Source of the DNA: Faecalibacterium gallinarum
GTDB taxonomy: Bacteria > Bacillota > Clostridia > Oscillospirales > Ruminococcaceae
Length of the DNA stretch: 61,950 bases
Direction of reading: 5' to 3'
Assembly (NCBI RefSeq): GCF_022180365.1
Contig: NZ_BQKV01000037.1
Span: 1-61,950, forward strand
A program made the translations under genes and the position numbers. Shown piece by piece: positions 25,656 to 34,463 of the stretch. The notes under the pieces were generated by a model. That model did not search any database. It saw nothing but the letters and a program-made list of their open reading frames with translations, and was not told the origin of the DNA. Numbering within the stretch: position 1 is the first letter of the stretch; every line of letters starts with the position of its first letter.

Positions 25656-26513
25656 ATGGGTATGCGGGTAGACATTGCGACCCTTTTCCCCGAGATGTGC
25701 CAGCAGGTGCTGGACACGAGCATCCTGGGCCGGGCGGCCCAGCGGGGGTATATTGAGACCCACTGCCACCAGATCCGGGACTACACCCTCAACCGCCAGA
25801 AGCAGACCGACGACTATCCCTACGGCGGCGGCTGCGGCATGGTGATGTACGCCCAGCCCATCGCCGACTGCATCCGGGACATTCAGGCCCAGGTGGCTGC
25901 ACAGGGCCGCCCGGCTCCGCATATCGTCTTTATGACGGCGGGGGGCGCCCGGTACAACGAGGAACACGCCCGCCGCCTGGCCCAATACGACAGCCTTCTG
26001 CTGGTCTGCGGCCACTACGAGGGGATCGACGAGCGGGTGATCGAGGCCTTCGCCGACGAGGAACTCTCCATCGGGGATTATATCCTCACCGGCGGCGAGC
26101 TGGCCAGCCTGGTGGTGGCGGACAGCGTCCTCCGGCTTCAGCCCGGGGTGCTGGCCGAGCAGAAGGGCTACGAGGAAGAGAGCTACTGGAACGACCTTTT
26201 GGAGTACCCCCAGTACACCCGCCCCGAGGTCTGGGAGGGCCGCGCCGTGCCCCCGATCCTCCTCAGCGGCAACCACAAAGCGGTGGACGATTGGCGGGGC
26301 CAGCAGAGCCGGGAACGGACCAAATTACGCCGCCCGGATTTGTGGGAGAAATACCTGGCCGCCGGAGGCTGGGACGGCACCCCCAAACCCAAGAAACCCA
26401 GCCGCCACCGGAAGAAAAAACCGGCCCCGGAAACGGTAACAGCCGCCCCTGAAACGGCCCCCGAAACCGCCCCCGAGGCCCCGGTCACCCCCCCGGAACC
26501 GGAAAATTGTTGA
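25656..26513 (+). CDS. trmD: tRNA (guanine-N1)-methyltransferase TrmD
   Basis: A 285-aa SPOUT enzyme that methylates G37 of tRNAs next to the anticodon, preventing frameshifting. DIATLFPEMC, DYPYGGGCGMVM, CGHYEGIDERV and the SAM-binding trefoil knot region SIGDYILTGGELA are all present. About 30 residues at the C-terminus are a Pro/Ala/Thr/Glu-rich tail not found in the compact enzyme. Three bases separate it from rimM. Confidence 0.96.
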   Translation: MGMRVDIATLFPEMCQQVLDTSILGRAAQRGYIETHCHQIRDYTLNRQKQTDDYPYGGGCGMVMYAQPIADCIRDIQAQVAAQGRPAPHIVFMTAGGARYNEEHARRLAQYDSLLLVCGHYEGIDERVIEAFADEELSIGDYILTGGELASLVVADSVLRLQPGVLAEQKGYEEESYWNDLLEYPQYTRPEVWEGRAVPPILLSGNHKAVDDWRGQQSRERTKLRRPDLWEKYLAAGGWDGTPKPKKPSRHRKKKPAPETVTAAPETAPETAPEAPVTPPEPENC

Positions 26514-26725
26514 AAACTTTTGTATGCACCCGCCAACGAATGGGAATAACTTTTATGAAAAAGGCATAATTAGAGCAAAAGAGCCCGGATTGGATTGGGA
26601 AAACCGACAAAAATACAAAAAGCCTCTGTACAAGCGAGGCCCCTTGCGTTAAAATAGTTACAATGTAGCAGGTGTGGCACACAATTGCATCACCAAAAAC
26701 GATAAGAGATAGGAGCGTTTTTACT
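26514..26725 (+). other. Intergenic leader before HPr
   Basis: No gene is convincing here. The stretch is AT-rich. A small stem GCCTC/GAGGC (26621-26640) and a TACAAT at about 26659 could be leader and -10 elements. No catabolite-response element was recognised with confidence. Confidence 0.3.
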
Positions 26726-26989
26726 ATGTATGTGAAAGAAGTTACCGTTGAAAATCAGGTTGGTCTGCATGCTCGTCCGGCTACCTTTTTCATCCAGAAG
26801 GCCAATGAGTTCAAGTCTTCGATCTGGGTTGAGAAGGAAGAGCGCCGTGTGAACGCAAAGAGCCTGCTGGGTGTGCTGAGCCTGGGCATCGTGGGCGGCA
26901 CCAGCATCCGCATCATTGCCGACGGTGTGGATGAGCAGGCTGCTGTGGATGGCCTGATCAAGCTGGTGGAGTCCGGCTTTGCTGAGTAA
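26726..26989 (+). CDS. ptsH: HPr family phosphocarrier protein
   Basis: An 87-aa protein of the phosphotransferase system. The active-site His is in VGLHARPATFF and the regulatory Ser (site of HPr kinase) in NAKSLLGVLSLGI, so both catalytic and regulatory phosphorylation sites are kept. The start has AGGAGCGTTTTTACT upstream; a longer frame upstream lacks a ribosome site. Unlike the classical operon, no ptsI follows. Confidence 0.93.
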   Translation: MYVKEVTVENQVGLHARPATFFIQKANEFKSSIWVEKEERRVNAKSLLGVLSLGIVGGTSIRIIADGVDEQAAVDGLIKLVESGFAE

Positions 26990-27014
26990 TCCACACAAAG
27001 GATTGTTTTGGAGA

Positions 27015-27050
27015 GAGGGCGGGAACCTTGTTCCGCCTTCTTTTTTATTT
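27015..27050 (+). terminator. Terminator of the HPr gene
   Basis: GGCGGGAAC pairs with GTTCCGCC, followed by TTCTTTTTT. Confidence 0.85.
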
Positions 27051-27091
27051 TCGGCCCCTTTGGGGCAGAGTAGAGGGGAGGGGGTGCCGGA

Positions 27092-28954
27092 ATGACCAAA
27101 GCCGAACTGTACCAGAAAGCCTGCATGCTGCCCATGCTGCCCGGGGTGTATATCATCCGGGACAAGAGCGACACCATCATCTACATCGGCAAGGCCAAGC
27201 GGCTGCGGGTGCGGGTGAGCCAGTATTTCCGGGAGGGGGTGCCCCACGACAACAAGGTCACCCAGATGATCGCCCACGCCTATACCTTTGACGTGATTGT
27301 CTGTCAGAGCGAGTTCGAGGCCCTGGTGCTGGAAGCCAGCCAGATCAAGGCCCACACCCCCAAATACAACATCCTGCTCAAGGACGGCAAGGGCTACTCC
27401 TACATCAAGATCACCCGGGAGGAATGGCCCCGTCTCTCCTTCGCCCTCCAAAAGGACGAGGACGGCGCCGAGTACATCGGCCCCTATACCTCGGCCTTTG
27501 CGGCCCGGGAGATGGCCGAGAGCGCCATGGACGCCTTTCTGCTGCCCCGGTGCAATAAGCGTTTCCCCCAGGACATCGGCAAGGGCCGCCCCTGCCTGAA
27601 CGCCCACATCGGCAAGTGCATGGGGGTGTGCAGCGGCAAAATCAGCTGCGAGGAGTACAACCAGGCGGTGAAAAACGCTGCCCGGCTGATCCGCTACGGC
27701 AAAAAGGAAATCCTGAAAACCCTCCATCAGCGGATGGAGGAGGCCGCCGAGCGGCTGGAATTTGAGACGGCGGCCCTGCTGCGGGACCAGATCGCCGCCA
27801 TCACCAAGCTGTCCGCCGGGCAGAAAGTCGTCGTGGACCCCGACGTGGAGATGGACGTCATCGCCCTGGCGGGCACCCCCCGCAGCGTCTGTGCGGCGGT
27901 GCTCCGGTTCCGGGAGGGGCGGCTCACCGACAAGCGGGAGTTTGTCTTTCACGACACGGCGGACGTGGACGCGGTGCGGGAGGAGTTCCTGCCCCGGTAT
28001 TACCTGGACGACGAGCAGGTGCCCCGGGTGGTGGCGGTGGACGCCCTGCCCCCCGACGCCGACGCCCTGCGCCAGGCCCTGAGCGAGAAGCGGGGGAGCG
28101 AGGTCCAGCTCTACATCCCCCAGCGGGGGGACAAGGCCCATCTGATCGAGATGGCCCATACCAACGCGGTGGAGCGTCTGGCCCGGGAGAGCGGCCGCTA
28201 CGCCCGGGAGGAAAAGCTGCTGGACGAGCTGGCCCAGGTGCTGGGGCTCTCCGCCCCGCCCCAGTGGATCGAGAGCTACGATATCTCCAACTGGGGCGAT
28301 GGTTCCAGCGTCTGCGGCATGGTGACCTTCCGGGAGGGGAAACCCTATAAACCCGGGTACCGCCGGTTCAAGATCCAGACGGTGGCGGGGACGGACGACT
28401 ACGCCTCCCTGGCCGAGACCATGACCCGCCGGGCCGCCGAGTACGACAAATACGCCGCCCTGGCGGCGGAGGGGAACCCCAGCGAAAATGCCTTTGGAAA
28501 AAAGCCGGATCTGTTCCTCATGGACGGCGGCAAAGGCCAGGTCAGCGCCGCCCGCCAGGCCCTGGCGGGGACAGCCCTCGCGGACGTGCCCCTCTACGGC
28601 ATGGTGAAGGACGACCACCACCGCACCCGGGCCATTGTGGACAGCGCCGGGCGGGAGATCGCCATCAACATGAATCGGGGAACCTTCACCTTCATCACGG
28701 CGATTCAGGACGAGACCCACCGTTTTGCCAACGAATACCGCAAACAGCAGATGAAGAAAAAGAGCTATTCCTCCACCCTGACCGAGATCCCGGGCATCGG
28801 CCCCAAGACCGCCAAAGCCCTTTTGACCCAGTTCAAGACGGTGGGGGCGGTGAAGGAAGCCACCCCCGACCAGCTGGCCCAGACCCCCGGGGTGGGGGGC
28901 CAGACCGCCCAGACCATCTACGATTATTTCCACCCCGCAGAAGCAGGGGAATGA
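27092..28954 (+). CDS. uvrC: Excinuclease ABC subunit C
   Basis: A 620-aa nucleotide-excision repair nuclease that makes both incisions around UvrB-marked lesions. The N-terminal GIY-YIG domain reads PGVYIIRDKSDTIIYIGKAK. A UVR helix pair lies at about 205-240 (LHQRMEEAAERLEFETAA). The RNase H-like C-nuclease domain has YDISNWGDGSSVCGMVTF with its catalytic Asp. Tandem HhH motifs close the protein (IPGIGPKTAKALL, TPGVGGQTAQTI). ATG preceded by GAGGGGAGGGGG. Confidence 0.97.
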   Translation: MTKAELYQKACMLPMLPGVYIIRDKSDTIIYIGKAKRLRVRVSQYFREGVPHDNKVTQMIAHAYTFDVIVCQSEFEALVLEASQIKAHTPKYNILLKDGKGYSYIKITREEWPRLSFALQKDEDGAEYIGPYTSAFAAREMAESAMDAFLLPRCNKRFPQDIGKGRPCLNAHIGKCMGVCSGKISCEEYNQAVKNAARLIRYGKKEILKTLHQRMEEAAERLEFETAALLRDQIAAITKLSAGQKVVVDPDVEMDVIALAGTPRSVCAAVLRFREGRLTDKREFVFHDTADVDAVREEFLPRYYLDDEQVPRVVAVDALPPDADALRQALSEKRGSEVQLYIPQRGDKAHLIEMAHTNAVERLARESGRYAREEKLLDELAQVLGLSAPPQWIESYDISNWGDGSSVCGMVTFREGKPYKPGYRRFKIQTVAGTDDYASLAETMTRRAAEYDKYAALAAEGNPSENAFGKKPDLFLMDGGKGQVSAARQALAGTALADVPLYGMVKDDHHRTRAIVDSAGREIAINMNRGTFTFITAIQDETHRFANEYRKQQMKKKSYSSTLTEIPGIGPKTAKALLTQFKTVGAVKEATPDQLAQTPGVGGQTAQTIYDYFHPAEAGE

Positions 28955-28999
28955 GAGAAGAAAAAGCCTCCGATCTAACGATGCTGTGAAGATTATAGA

Positions 29000-29028
29000 T
29001 TGTGTTTCACAGGAGGATATGTTATACT
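29000..29028 (+). promoter_or_regulatory. Promoter of the Cys-rich exported protein gene
   Basis: TTGTGT, 17-base spacer, TATACT. The leader of about 130 bases includes a 17-codon ATG frame (29057-29110) that may or may not be translated. Confidence 0.6.
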
Positions 29029-29162
29029 TTACAAAACAGAAGAACCGGAATAAAACATGAAAGTTCGGCGCGAGGCAGAGCAAAGGATTGCGGCCCTGGC
29101 CCGAAAGTGAAACCGTCCCATCTGAAATGCGTTTTCAGAGAAGATAAAAGGAGGAATCACAA

Positions 29163-30590
29163 ATGTATTACGCCAACTGGAGGGAAAACGGTTCAAAAAA
29201 GAGGCGCCGCTGGCCCAAATGGGTTGCGGGGGCAATGGCGGCGGCGGTGCTGCTGGGGGCCGGCTGGATGGCGGTTCAGCCAGCACAGATGACCGCTCCG
29301 ACCCTGAACCAGGAGAGCCGACCTGAGACCGCCGTAGTCCAGCTGCTGGGGGCGGCGCAGACGAAACCCGGACAATCCGGCTTTGTGGCCCAGACAACCA
29401 GCAGCAAAACACTGGTGGCGGACGCCCTGGAATCTGCGGGGGTAAAGCATGGCGCCTCTGAATTTATGGGGCTGGAATATTATACAGATACCTTATCGGT
29501 GGGCAAAGAGGAGCAGAGCGACGGCTTTTTGGTGCGTTCCTTCAGCGGCAGCGCGTCCGACTACAACGCCCTCAAAGCCTATGTGGATCTGCTCTGCTCG
29601 CAGTATGATTTTGCGTTGGTGGGTACGCCGTATTACAAGAAGATAACTGACACATTTTTCGAGTTCACCCTGCGGTATACGGGGTCGGCTTCCCTCTCCG
29701 GCCAAAAGACCCCGGGCACCTTTGTGGATTATGAAGGGAATATGATGATCTACGGCACCATTGATGGGAACCGGCTGAAGGGCGCGATCTGGTACGACCG
29801 AAAGCTGACAACCTATGATGGCGGCTACCGGTACGGGAAATCGTCGGTCCAGACCGATCTGGTGGGGGATTCGATTACTGCGGGGCTGTATCGTATGTCC
29901 AACGGCAGTTATGCCACCTCCGACGGCCGGCTTCAGGCGGCGGTGGGCCGGGCTGTCCTCGTTCAGGATGGCAAATCCTCGCAATGCACCGCCACATATA
30001 CTTTTTCCGCTGATTCCAACCGGCAGGAGATCCTTGTGACGGACAAAAACGGGATTCCGCAGATGAAATTCTATTTCCCGGCCACCTACACCATGACGAC
30101 CGGACAGATTTATGCAGAATCTGAGTTTATCATCGAATCCAGTTACGCGGTAAAAGACGGGGGCCGCTTTGACCGGATGCCGGAATATACCTGGCCCTCC
30201 ATGTTCGCCCTGGCCCACGGGGGAGGATACGTTGTCCCCGTTTTGGGAATGTCTGGTGATATGCAGCGGGTCAATGTGCGGGTCATGTACTCAGACGACT
30301 CGGTGAGCGTATTTTATGCCTGCGCCCAGATGGACAGCGCGCCCTATCAGATAGAGGCTTTGATCGCTGCCCGCCCCACAAAGGCGGCGGCCGGGCAGCA
30401 GGCTTCGGGCGGGTCGTCCAACTGGTGTTCTGCCTGCGGCGGCAGCGGAAAATGTTCTTCCTGCGGCGGCTCCGGCAAGGTGCGCAAGCTGCTGGCCGGG
30501 ACAGGGGAGTGGGTCCAGCAGGACTGCACCTCCTGCCGCCCTGCCGGCTCCGGCAACTGCCCCTTCTGCGGCGGCTCCGGCACAAAATAA
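29163..30590 (+). CDS. Exported or membrane-anchored protein with DnaJ-like CxxCxGxG tail
   Basis: A 475-aa protein I cannot name. Residues 1-20 are polar and basic (NGSKKRRRW), followed by a hydrophobic anchor (about 22-42). The large middle part (60-420) is beta-rich with no motif I recognise. The last 55 residues carry repeats CSACGGSGKCSSCGGSGK, CTSC and CPFCGGSG, resembling the zinc-binding CxxCxGxG modules of DnaJ. Downstream is a terminator, upstream a dedicated promoter. AAGGAGG ribosome site is near-perfect. Possible zinc-dependent envelope chaperone or structural protein, but this is a guess. Confidence 0.6.
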   Translation: MYYANWRENGSKKRRRWPKWVAGAMAAAVLLGAGWMAVQPAQMTAPTLNQESRPETAVVQLLGAAQTKPGQSGFVAQTTSSKTLVADALESAGVKHGASEFMGLEYYTDTLSVGKEEQSDGFLVRSFSGSASDYNALKAYVDLLCSQYDFALVGTPYYKKITDTFFEFTLRYTGSASLSGQKTPGTFVDYEGNMMIYGTIDGNRLKGAIWYDRKLTTYDGGYRYGKSSVQTDLVGDSITAGLYRMSNGSYATSDGRLQAAVGRAVLVQDGKSSQCTATYTFSADSNRQEILVTDKNGIPQMKFYFPATYTMTTGQIYAESEFIIESSYAVKDGGRFDRMPEYTWPSMFALAHGGGYVVPVLGMSGDMQRVNVRVMYSDDSVSVFYACAQMDSAPYQIEALIAARPTKAAAGQQASGGSSNWCSACGGSGKCSSCGGSGKVRKLLAGTGEWVQQDCTSCRPAGSGNCPFCGGSGTK

Positions 30591-30627
30591 GAGGCGCGGC
30601 CTAAGACTTATTGATTCGTTGAATATG

Positions 30628-30685
30628 AAAAAATCCGCAGGCTCTGGGCCGAAAACCGGTCCAAAGCCTGCGGATTTGTTTTTTA
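30628..30685. terminator. Bidirectional terminator between convergent genes
   Basis: AAATCCGCAGGCTCTGG and CCAAAGCCTGCGGATTT form a long stem with a T-run on the plus side and A-run on the other, ending both the Cys-rich protein gene and the amino-acid ABC operon. Confidence 0.85.
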
Positions 30686-30707
30686 GCAAGAGCGCCGTTG
30701 CGGCGGT

Positions 30708-31550
30708 TCAGGACTCGGAAGAAATATCGGTGCCGAAGTACCGCTGGGAGATCTCGGCCAGGGTGCCGTCGGCCCGCAGTTCCTCAATGGCCTCGTCCAG
30801 GGCGGCCAGCAGGGTGGCGGTCTCCTCGCCTTTGCGCACCGGGATGCAGACCTGAGAGGCCTCGTCGGTCAGGGCCACGATCTTAAAGTCCGCCTCGGGG
30901 TGGACGTTCAGATAATCGTAGAAGGAGACGTCGGCGTTGAGGGTGGCGTCCACCCGGCCCGCCACCAGCATCTGGATGGTCTCGTCCAGGGTGTCGATGC
31001 CCAGGACCTCGGCCCCGTAGGACTCCGCCAGGGTCATATAGGTGCTGGCGATGCTGTTGGCGGTGGTCTTGCCCGCCAGATCCTCGAAGGTGGTGATGTC
31101 GGTGTTGTCCGACCGGACCGCCAGGGCGGTGTGGATGTAGCCGTAGGGGACGGTGAAGTCGTAGGTCAGGGCCCGCTCCTCGGTCAGCTCCACGCCGTTG
31201 CAGACGATGTCATACCGGCCCGAATCCAGACCGGCGAAGAGGCCGTCCCAGGCGCCCTCCACAAACTCGGCCTTGACCCCCAGCTTTTCGGCCAGGGCGG
31301 TGGCGACCTCTACGTCGTAGCCCACCAGTTTGTCCGATTCGTCGTGGTAGGTCCAGGGAGACCAGGCGCCCTCGGTGGCCACCACCAGGGTGCCCCGGGT
31401 CTGGATGGCCTCCAGCAGGTCCACGGGGGCCGGCCCGGCGGCGCTGGAAGCGTCGGCTGCGGTGCTGCTGGAAGCCGAGCAGCCGCTCAGCTGGACAACC
31501 CCTGCCGCGCCCAGAACGGCCAGCAGGGAGATAAAGGTTCTTCTTTTCAT
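30708..31550 (-). CDS. Amino-acid ABC transporter substrate-binding lipoprotein
   Basis: A 280-aa periplasmic-binding protein of family 3 tethered to the membrane. Signal peptide MKRRTFISLLAVLGAAGVV and lipobox LSGC give a lipidated Cys near residue 23. GYDVEVATALAEKLG and DIVCNGVELTEERALTYDF match the SBP_bac_3 fold that binds polar amino acids or cystine. The start was moved inside the longest frame: AAAGGATATTTTGCC precedes this ATG, while the extension lacks a signal sequence. Last gene of a three-gene operon, permease first. Confidence 0.92.
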   Translation of the reverse strand: MKRRTFISLLAVLGAAGVVQLSGCSASSSTAADASSAAGPAPVDLLEAIQTRGTLVVATEGAWSPWTYHDESDKLVGYDVEVATALAEKLGVKAEFVEGAWDGLFAGLDSGRYDIVCNGVELTEERALTYDFTVPYGYIHTALAVRSDNTDITTFEDLAGKTTANSIASTYMTLAESYGAEVLGIDTLDETIQMLVAGRVDATLNADVSFYDYLNVHPEADFKIVALTDEASQVCIPVRKGEETATLLAALDEAIEELRADGTLAEISQRYFGTDISSES

Positions 31551-31572
31551 GGCAAAATATCCTTTCTTTGGT

Positions 31573-32337
31573 TCAATCGGCAGAGGGGGCGGCGGTTTCT
31601 TCCGGGTGGGTGATCCGCCGGAGGAAAGCCCGGGTCCGCTCCTCTTTGGGGCTCGCGAAAAATTCCTTGGAGGGGCCCTGTTCCACCACATGGCCCCCCT
31701 CCATAAAGATCACCTTGGAGGAGACCTCCCGGGCGAAACTCATCTCGTGGGTGACCACCAGCATGGTCATCCCCTCGGCGGCCAGCTGGCGCATCACCGC
31801 CAGCACCTCCCCGATCAGCTCGGGGTCCAGGGCGCTGGTGGGCTCGTCGAAGTAGATGATCTCGGGGCTGGTGGCCAGGGCCCGGGCGATGGCCACCCGC
31901 TGCTGCTGGCCCCCCGAGAGCTGGTGGGGGAAGTAGTCCCGCCGGTCGGCCATCCCGACTTTCTCCAGCATTTGCAGCCCGATGGCCTCGGCCTGGGCCT
32001 TGGGCATCTTCCGGGCGGTGATCAACCCCTCGGTGACATTCTGGAGGGCGGTTTTGTTCCGGAAAAGGTTGTAGTTCTGGAAGACGAAGGCCGTCTTTTT
32101 CCGCAGGCGGGCGATCTCCCGGCGGGTGATCCGGCCCAGGTCGAAGTCCTCGCCGTCAAAGACCAGCCGGCCGCTGTCGGCCTTCTCCAAAAAGTTGATG
32201 CAGCGCAAAAGGGTGGTTTTGCCCGAGCCGCTGGGGCCCAGGATGGCCACCACGTCCCCCTTTTCCACCGTGAGGCTGACCCCTTTCAGGACTTGCAGCT
32301 CCCCAAAGGCTTTGTGCAGGTTTTCCACTTGGAGCAT
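31573..32337 (-). CDS. Amino-acid ABC transporter ATP-binding protein
   Basis: A 254-aa ATPase of the GlnQ/TcyN type energising uptake of the ligand of the neighbouring lipoprotein. Walker [14 protein letters not shown], signature [15 protein letters not shown], Walker [15 protein letters not shown] and switch VVTHEMSFA are complete. It lies between permease and binding-protein genes with short gaps (16 and 22 bases). Confidence 0.95.
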   Translation of the reverse strand: MLQVENLHKAFGELQVLKGVSLTVEKGDVVAILGPSGSGKTTLLRCINFLEKADSGRLVFDGEDFDLGRITRREIARLRKKTAFVFQNYNLFRNKTALQNVTEGLITARKMPKAQAEAIGLQMLEKVGMADRRDYFPHQLSGGQQQRVAIARALATSPEIIYFDEPTSALDPELIGEVLAVMRQLAAEGMTMLVVTHEMSFAREVSSKVIFMEGGHVVEQGPSKEFFASPKEERTRAFLRRITHPEETAAPSAD

Positions 32338-32353
32338 CCGAAAGCCCCCTTTC

Positions 32354-33037
32354 TCACTGGAAGCCCCGGGCGTTGAGGTATTTTTCGCCCAGGTGCTGAA
32401 TTTTGGTCAATACGGTGCAGAAGATAAGATAGATCAGGGCCACCTCGCAGTAGAGGGGCAGGAAGAGATAGGTCCGGGAGGCGATCCGCTGGGTGGACAT
32501 GAACATCTCGGCCACCGTGATGTTGGCGGCCAGGGAGGTATCCTTCACCATCCCGATCAGGGAATTGGACAGGGGCGGGAAGGCTGTCCGCAACGCCTGG
32601 GGCAGGACGATCCGCCGCATGATTTGGAGCCAGGACATCCCCACGCAGTAGCCCGCCTCGATCTGGCCCTTGGGCACCGATTCCAACGCCGCCCGCATGG
32701 TTTCGGCGCAGTAGGCCCCCTCGTTGATGGAGAAAACAATCACCGCCGTGGGGAAGGCGTCGATCACCACCCCCACGTTGGGCAGGCCGTAAAAGACGAT
32801 GAAGAGCTGGACCAAAAGCGGGGTGCCCCGGATGATCCAGATGTAAAACCGGGCCAGCTGCCGCAGCACCGGCACCTGGGCGAACTGCACCAGGGCCACC
32901 ACCACCGAGATAATCATGGCGAAACTGAAGGCCAGCACCGTCAGGGGGATGGTGACGGTCAGCCCCGGCAGCAGAATTTTGGGGAAGGCTTCGATCAATA
33001 CATCCAGCGTCCGGCTGGAAAAAAGCTGTTCTAACAT
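32354..33037 (-). CDS. Amino-acid ABC transporter permease
   Basis: A 227-aa permease of the HisMQ/TcyL type with about five membrane segments. The EAA loop contacting the ATPase is readable at [38 protein letters not shown] is the family block near the second segment. ATG start chosen; a TTG four codons upstream would sit on the ribosome site AAGAGGAA. First gene of the operon. Confidence 0.93.
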   Translation of the reverse strand: MLEQLFSSRTLDVLIEAFPKILLPGLTVTIPLTVLAFSFAMIISVVVALVQFAQVPVLRQLARFYIWIIRGTPLLVQLFIVFYGLPNVGVVIDAFPTAVIVFSINEGAYCAETMRAALESVPKGQIEAGYCVGMSWLQIMRRIVLPQALRTAFPPLSNSLIGMVKDTSLAANITVAEMFMSTQRIASRTYLFLPLYCEVALIYLIFCTVLTKIQHLGEKYLNARGFQ

Positions 33038-33097
33038 AGTGGGTCTCAATTCCTCTTGCGCCGTGGGCGCTCTGAAAATGGCATTTCCTACCTGCTT

Positions 33098-33126
33098 ACT
33101 ATAACATTAAATAAAGAGAATGGCAA
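33098..33126 (-). promoter_or_regulatory. Promoter of the amino-acid ABC operon
   Basis: Minus strand: TTGCCA (33126-33121), 17-base spacer, TATAGT (33103-33098). Confidence 0.7.
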
Positions 33127-33217
33127 ATGCTTTTTTTCGATTCCCCGCCATAGGCAAAAGGTATGATCCGGCGGGGCCAAACTTGTGCAGAATGTCAAGC
33201 GAACCGGGGCCCCCGGC

Positions 33218-33246
33218 TTGACGGGGCAGGCCCTTTCGGGTACAAT
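33218..33246 (+). promoter_or_regulatory. Promoter of gpsA
   Basis: TTGACG, 17-base spacer, TACAAT. It lies inside the longest open frame, so that frame's ATG cannot be the start. Confidence 0.75.
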
Positions 33247-33322
33247 GAAACCAACAAAGATGCACGGGCCGGTTTTTTGCCCCGGCCCCCGCGAGGCAGA
33301 AACAGAGTGGAGGTTTTTCAAC

Positions 33323-34357
33323 GTGAAGGAACGCAAGATCGGTATTTTGGGCGCCGGTACCTGGGGCATGGCCCTGGCCCGGATGCTGACCAACAGCGGC
33401 AACGACGTGCTGGTCTGGTCGGCCATCGAGCAGGAGATCGATAACCTCTCGGCTGCCCGGGTCCACCCCAATCTGCCCGGGATGGTCATCCCCGAGGCGC
33501 TGCGGTTCACCAAGAGTCTGGAGGAGGTCTGCTCCGGCAAGGATATCCTGCTGTTTGCGGTACCCTCGGTTTTTGTCCGCTCCACGGCGGCCAAGGCCCG
33601 GCCCTATATCCGGGACGGCCAGGTGATCGTGGATGTGGCCAAGGGCATCGAGCCCGAGACCCTCTTCACCATGACCGAAGTCCTGGCCGACGAGCTGGGC
33701 AAGGAGGACGGCCCCAAGGGCCTGCGTCTGGTGGCCCTGTCCGGCCCCACCCACGCCGAGGAGGTGGCCCAGGACCTGCCCACCACCATCGTATCCGCCA
33801 GCCCCGACCAGACCGCCGCCGAGCTGGTGCGGGATGTGTTCACCAACACCTGCATGCGGGTGTACACCAACGCCGACTGCAAGGGCGTGGAGCTCTGCGG
33901 CGCCATGAAGAACGTCATCGCCCTGGGGGTGGGCATTTCCACCGGCCTGGGCTACGGCGACAACACCCGCGCCGCCCTCATCACCCGGGGCATCGCCGAG
34001 ATCGCCCGGCTGGGGGTGGCCATGGGCTGCAACCTCCAGACCTTCGCGGGGCTGGCGGGCATCGGCGACCTGATCGTCACCGCCACCAGCCGCCACAGCC
34101 GGAACAACCGGGCGGGCTTTTTGATCGGCCAGGGCCGCACCCCCGAGCAGGCCGTCAAGGAGGTCGGCATGGTGGTGGAGGGCATCAACGCCCTGCCCGC
34201 CGCCATGGAGCTGTCCGAGCGGTACCAGGTGGAGATGCCCATCGCCAAGACGGTCAACGCCATCGTTCGGGAGGGGATGAGCCCCGCCGACGCGGTGCGG
34301 GCCCTGATGGACCGCAACCCCAAGGACGAGACCGCCGCGGGGTACCAGGATTTCTAA
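33323..34357 (+). CDS. gpsA: NAD(P)-dependent glycerol-3-phosphate dehydrogenase
   Basis: A 344-aa enzyme reducing DHAP to sn-glycerol 3-phosphate for phospholipid synthesis. The dinucleotide fold starts KIGILGAGTWGMALA. VDVAKGIEPET, LSGPTHAEEVA and the catalytic Lys region GVELCGAMKNVIALGVG match GpsA. Start GTG with GGAGG nine bases upstream was preferred because the longer frame begins before the promoter. Its own terminator follows. Confidence 0.95.
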   Translation: MKERKIGILGAGTWGMALARMLTNSGNDVLVWSAIEQEIDNLSAARVHPNLPGMVIPEALRFTKSLEEVCSGKDILLFAVPSVFVRSTAAKARPYIRDGQVIVDVAKGIEPETLFTMTEVLADELGKEDGPKGLRLVALSGPTHAEEVAQDLPTTIVSASPDQTAAELVRDVFTNTCMRVYTNADCKGVELCGAMKNVIALGVGISTGLGYGDNTRAALITRGIAEIARLGVAMGCNLQTFAGLAGIGDLIVTATSRHSRNNRAGFLIGQGRTPEQAVKEVGMVVEGINALPAAMELSERYQVEMPIAKTVNAIVREGMSPADAVRALMDRNPKDETAAGYQDF

Positions 34358-34391
34358 GAAATTGGGCAAATTTTGACGGGCGAACCCAAAA

Positions 34392-34437
34392 CAGCCTGCT
34401 GCCCTTGCCGCACCCTGGCGGCGGGGGCAGTTTTTTG
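34392..34437 (+). terminator. Terminator of gpsA
   Basis: CTGCCC..GCCGC pairs with GCGGC..GGGCAG, followed by six T residues. Confidence 0.8.
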
Positions 34438-34463
34438 CGCCCGGTGTGAAAAGCGAGGAACCT

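Noticed and set aside
33185-33322. N-terminal extension of GpsA
   Set aside because: The extra frame includes the promoter TTGACG-N17-TACAAT and has no ribosome site; the GTG at 33323 has GGAGG.
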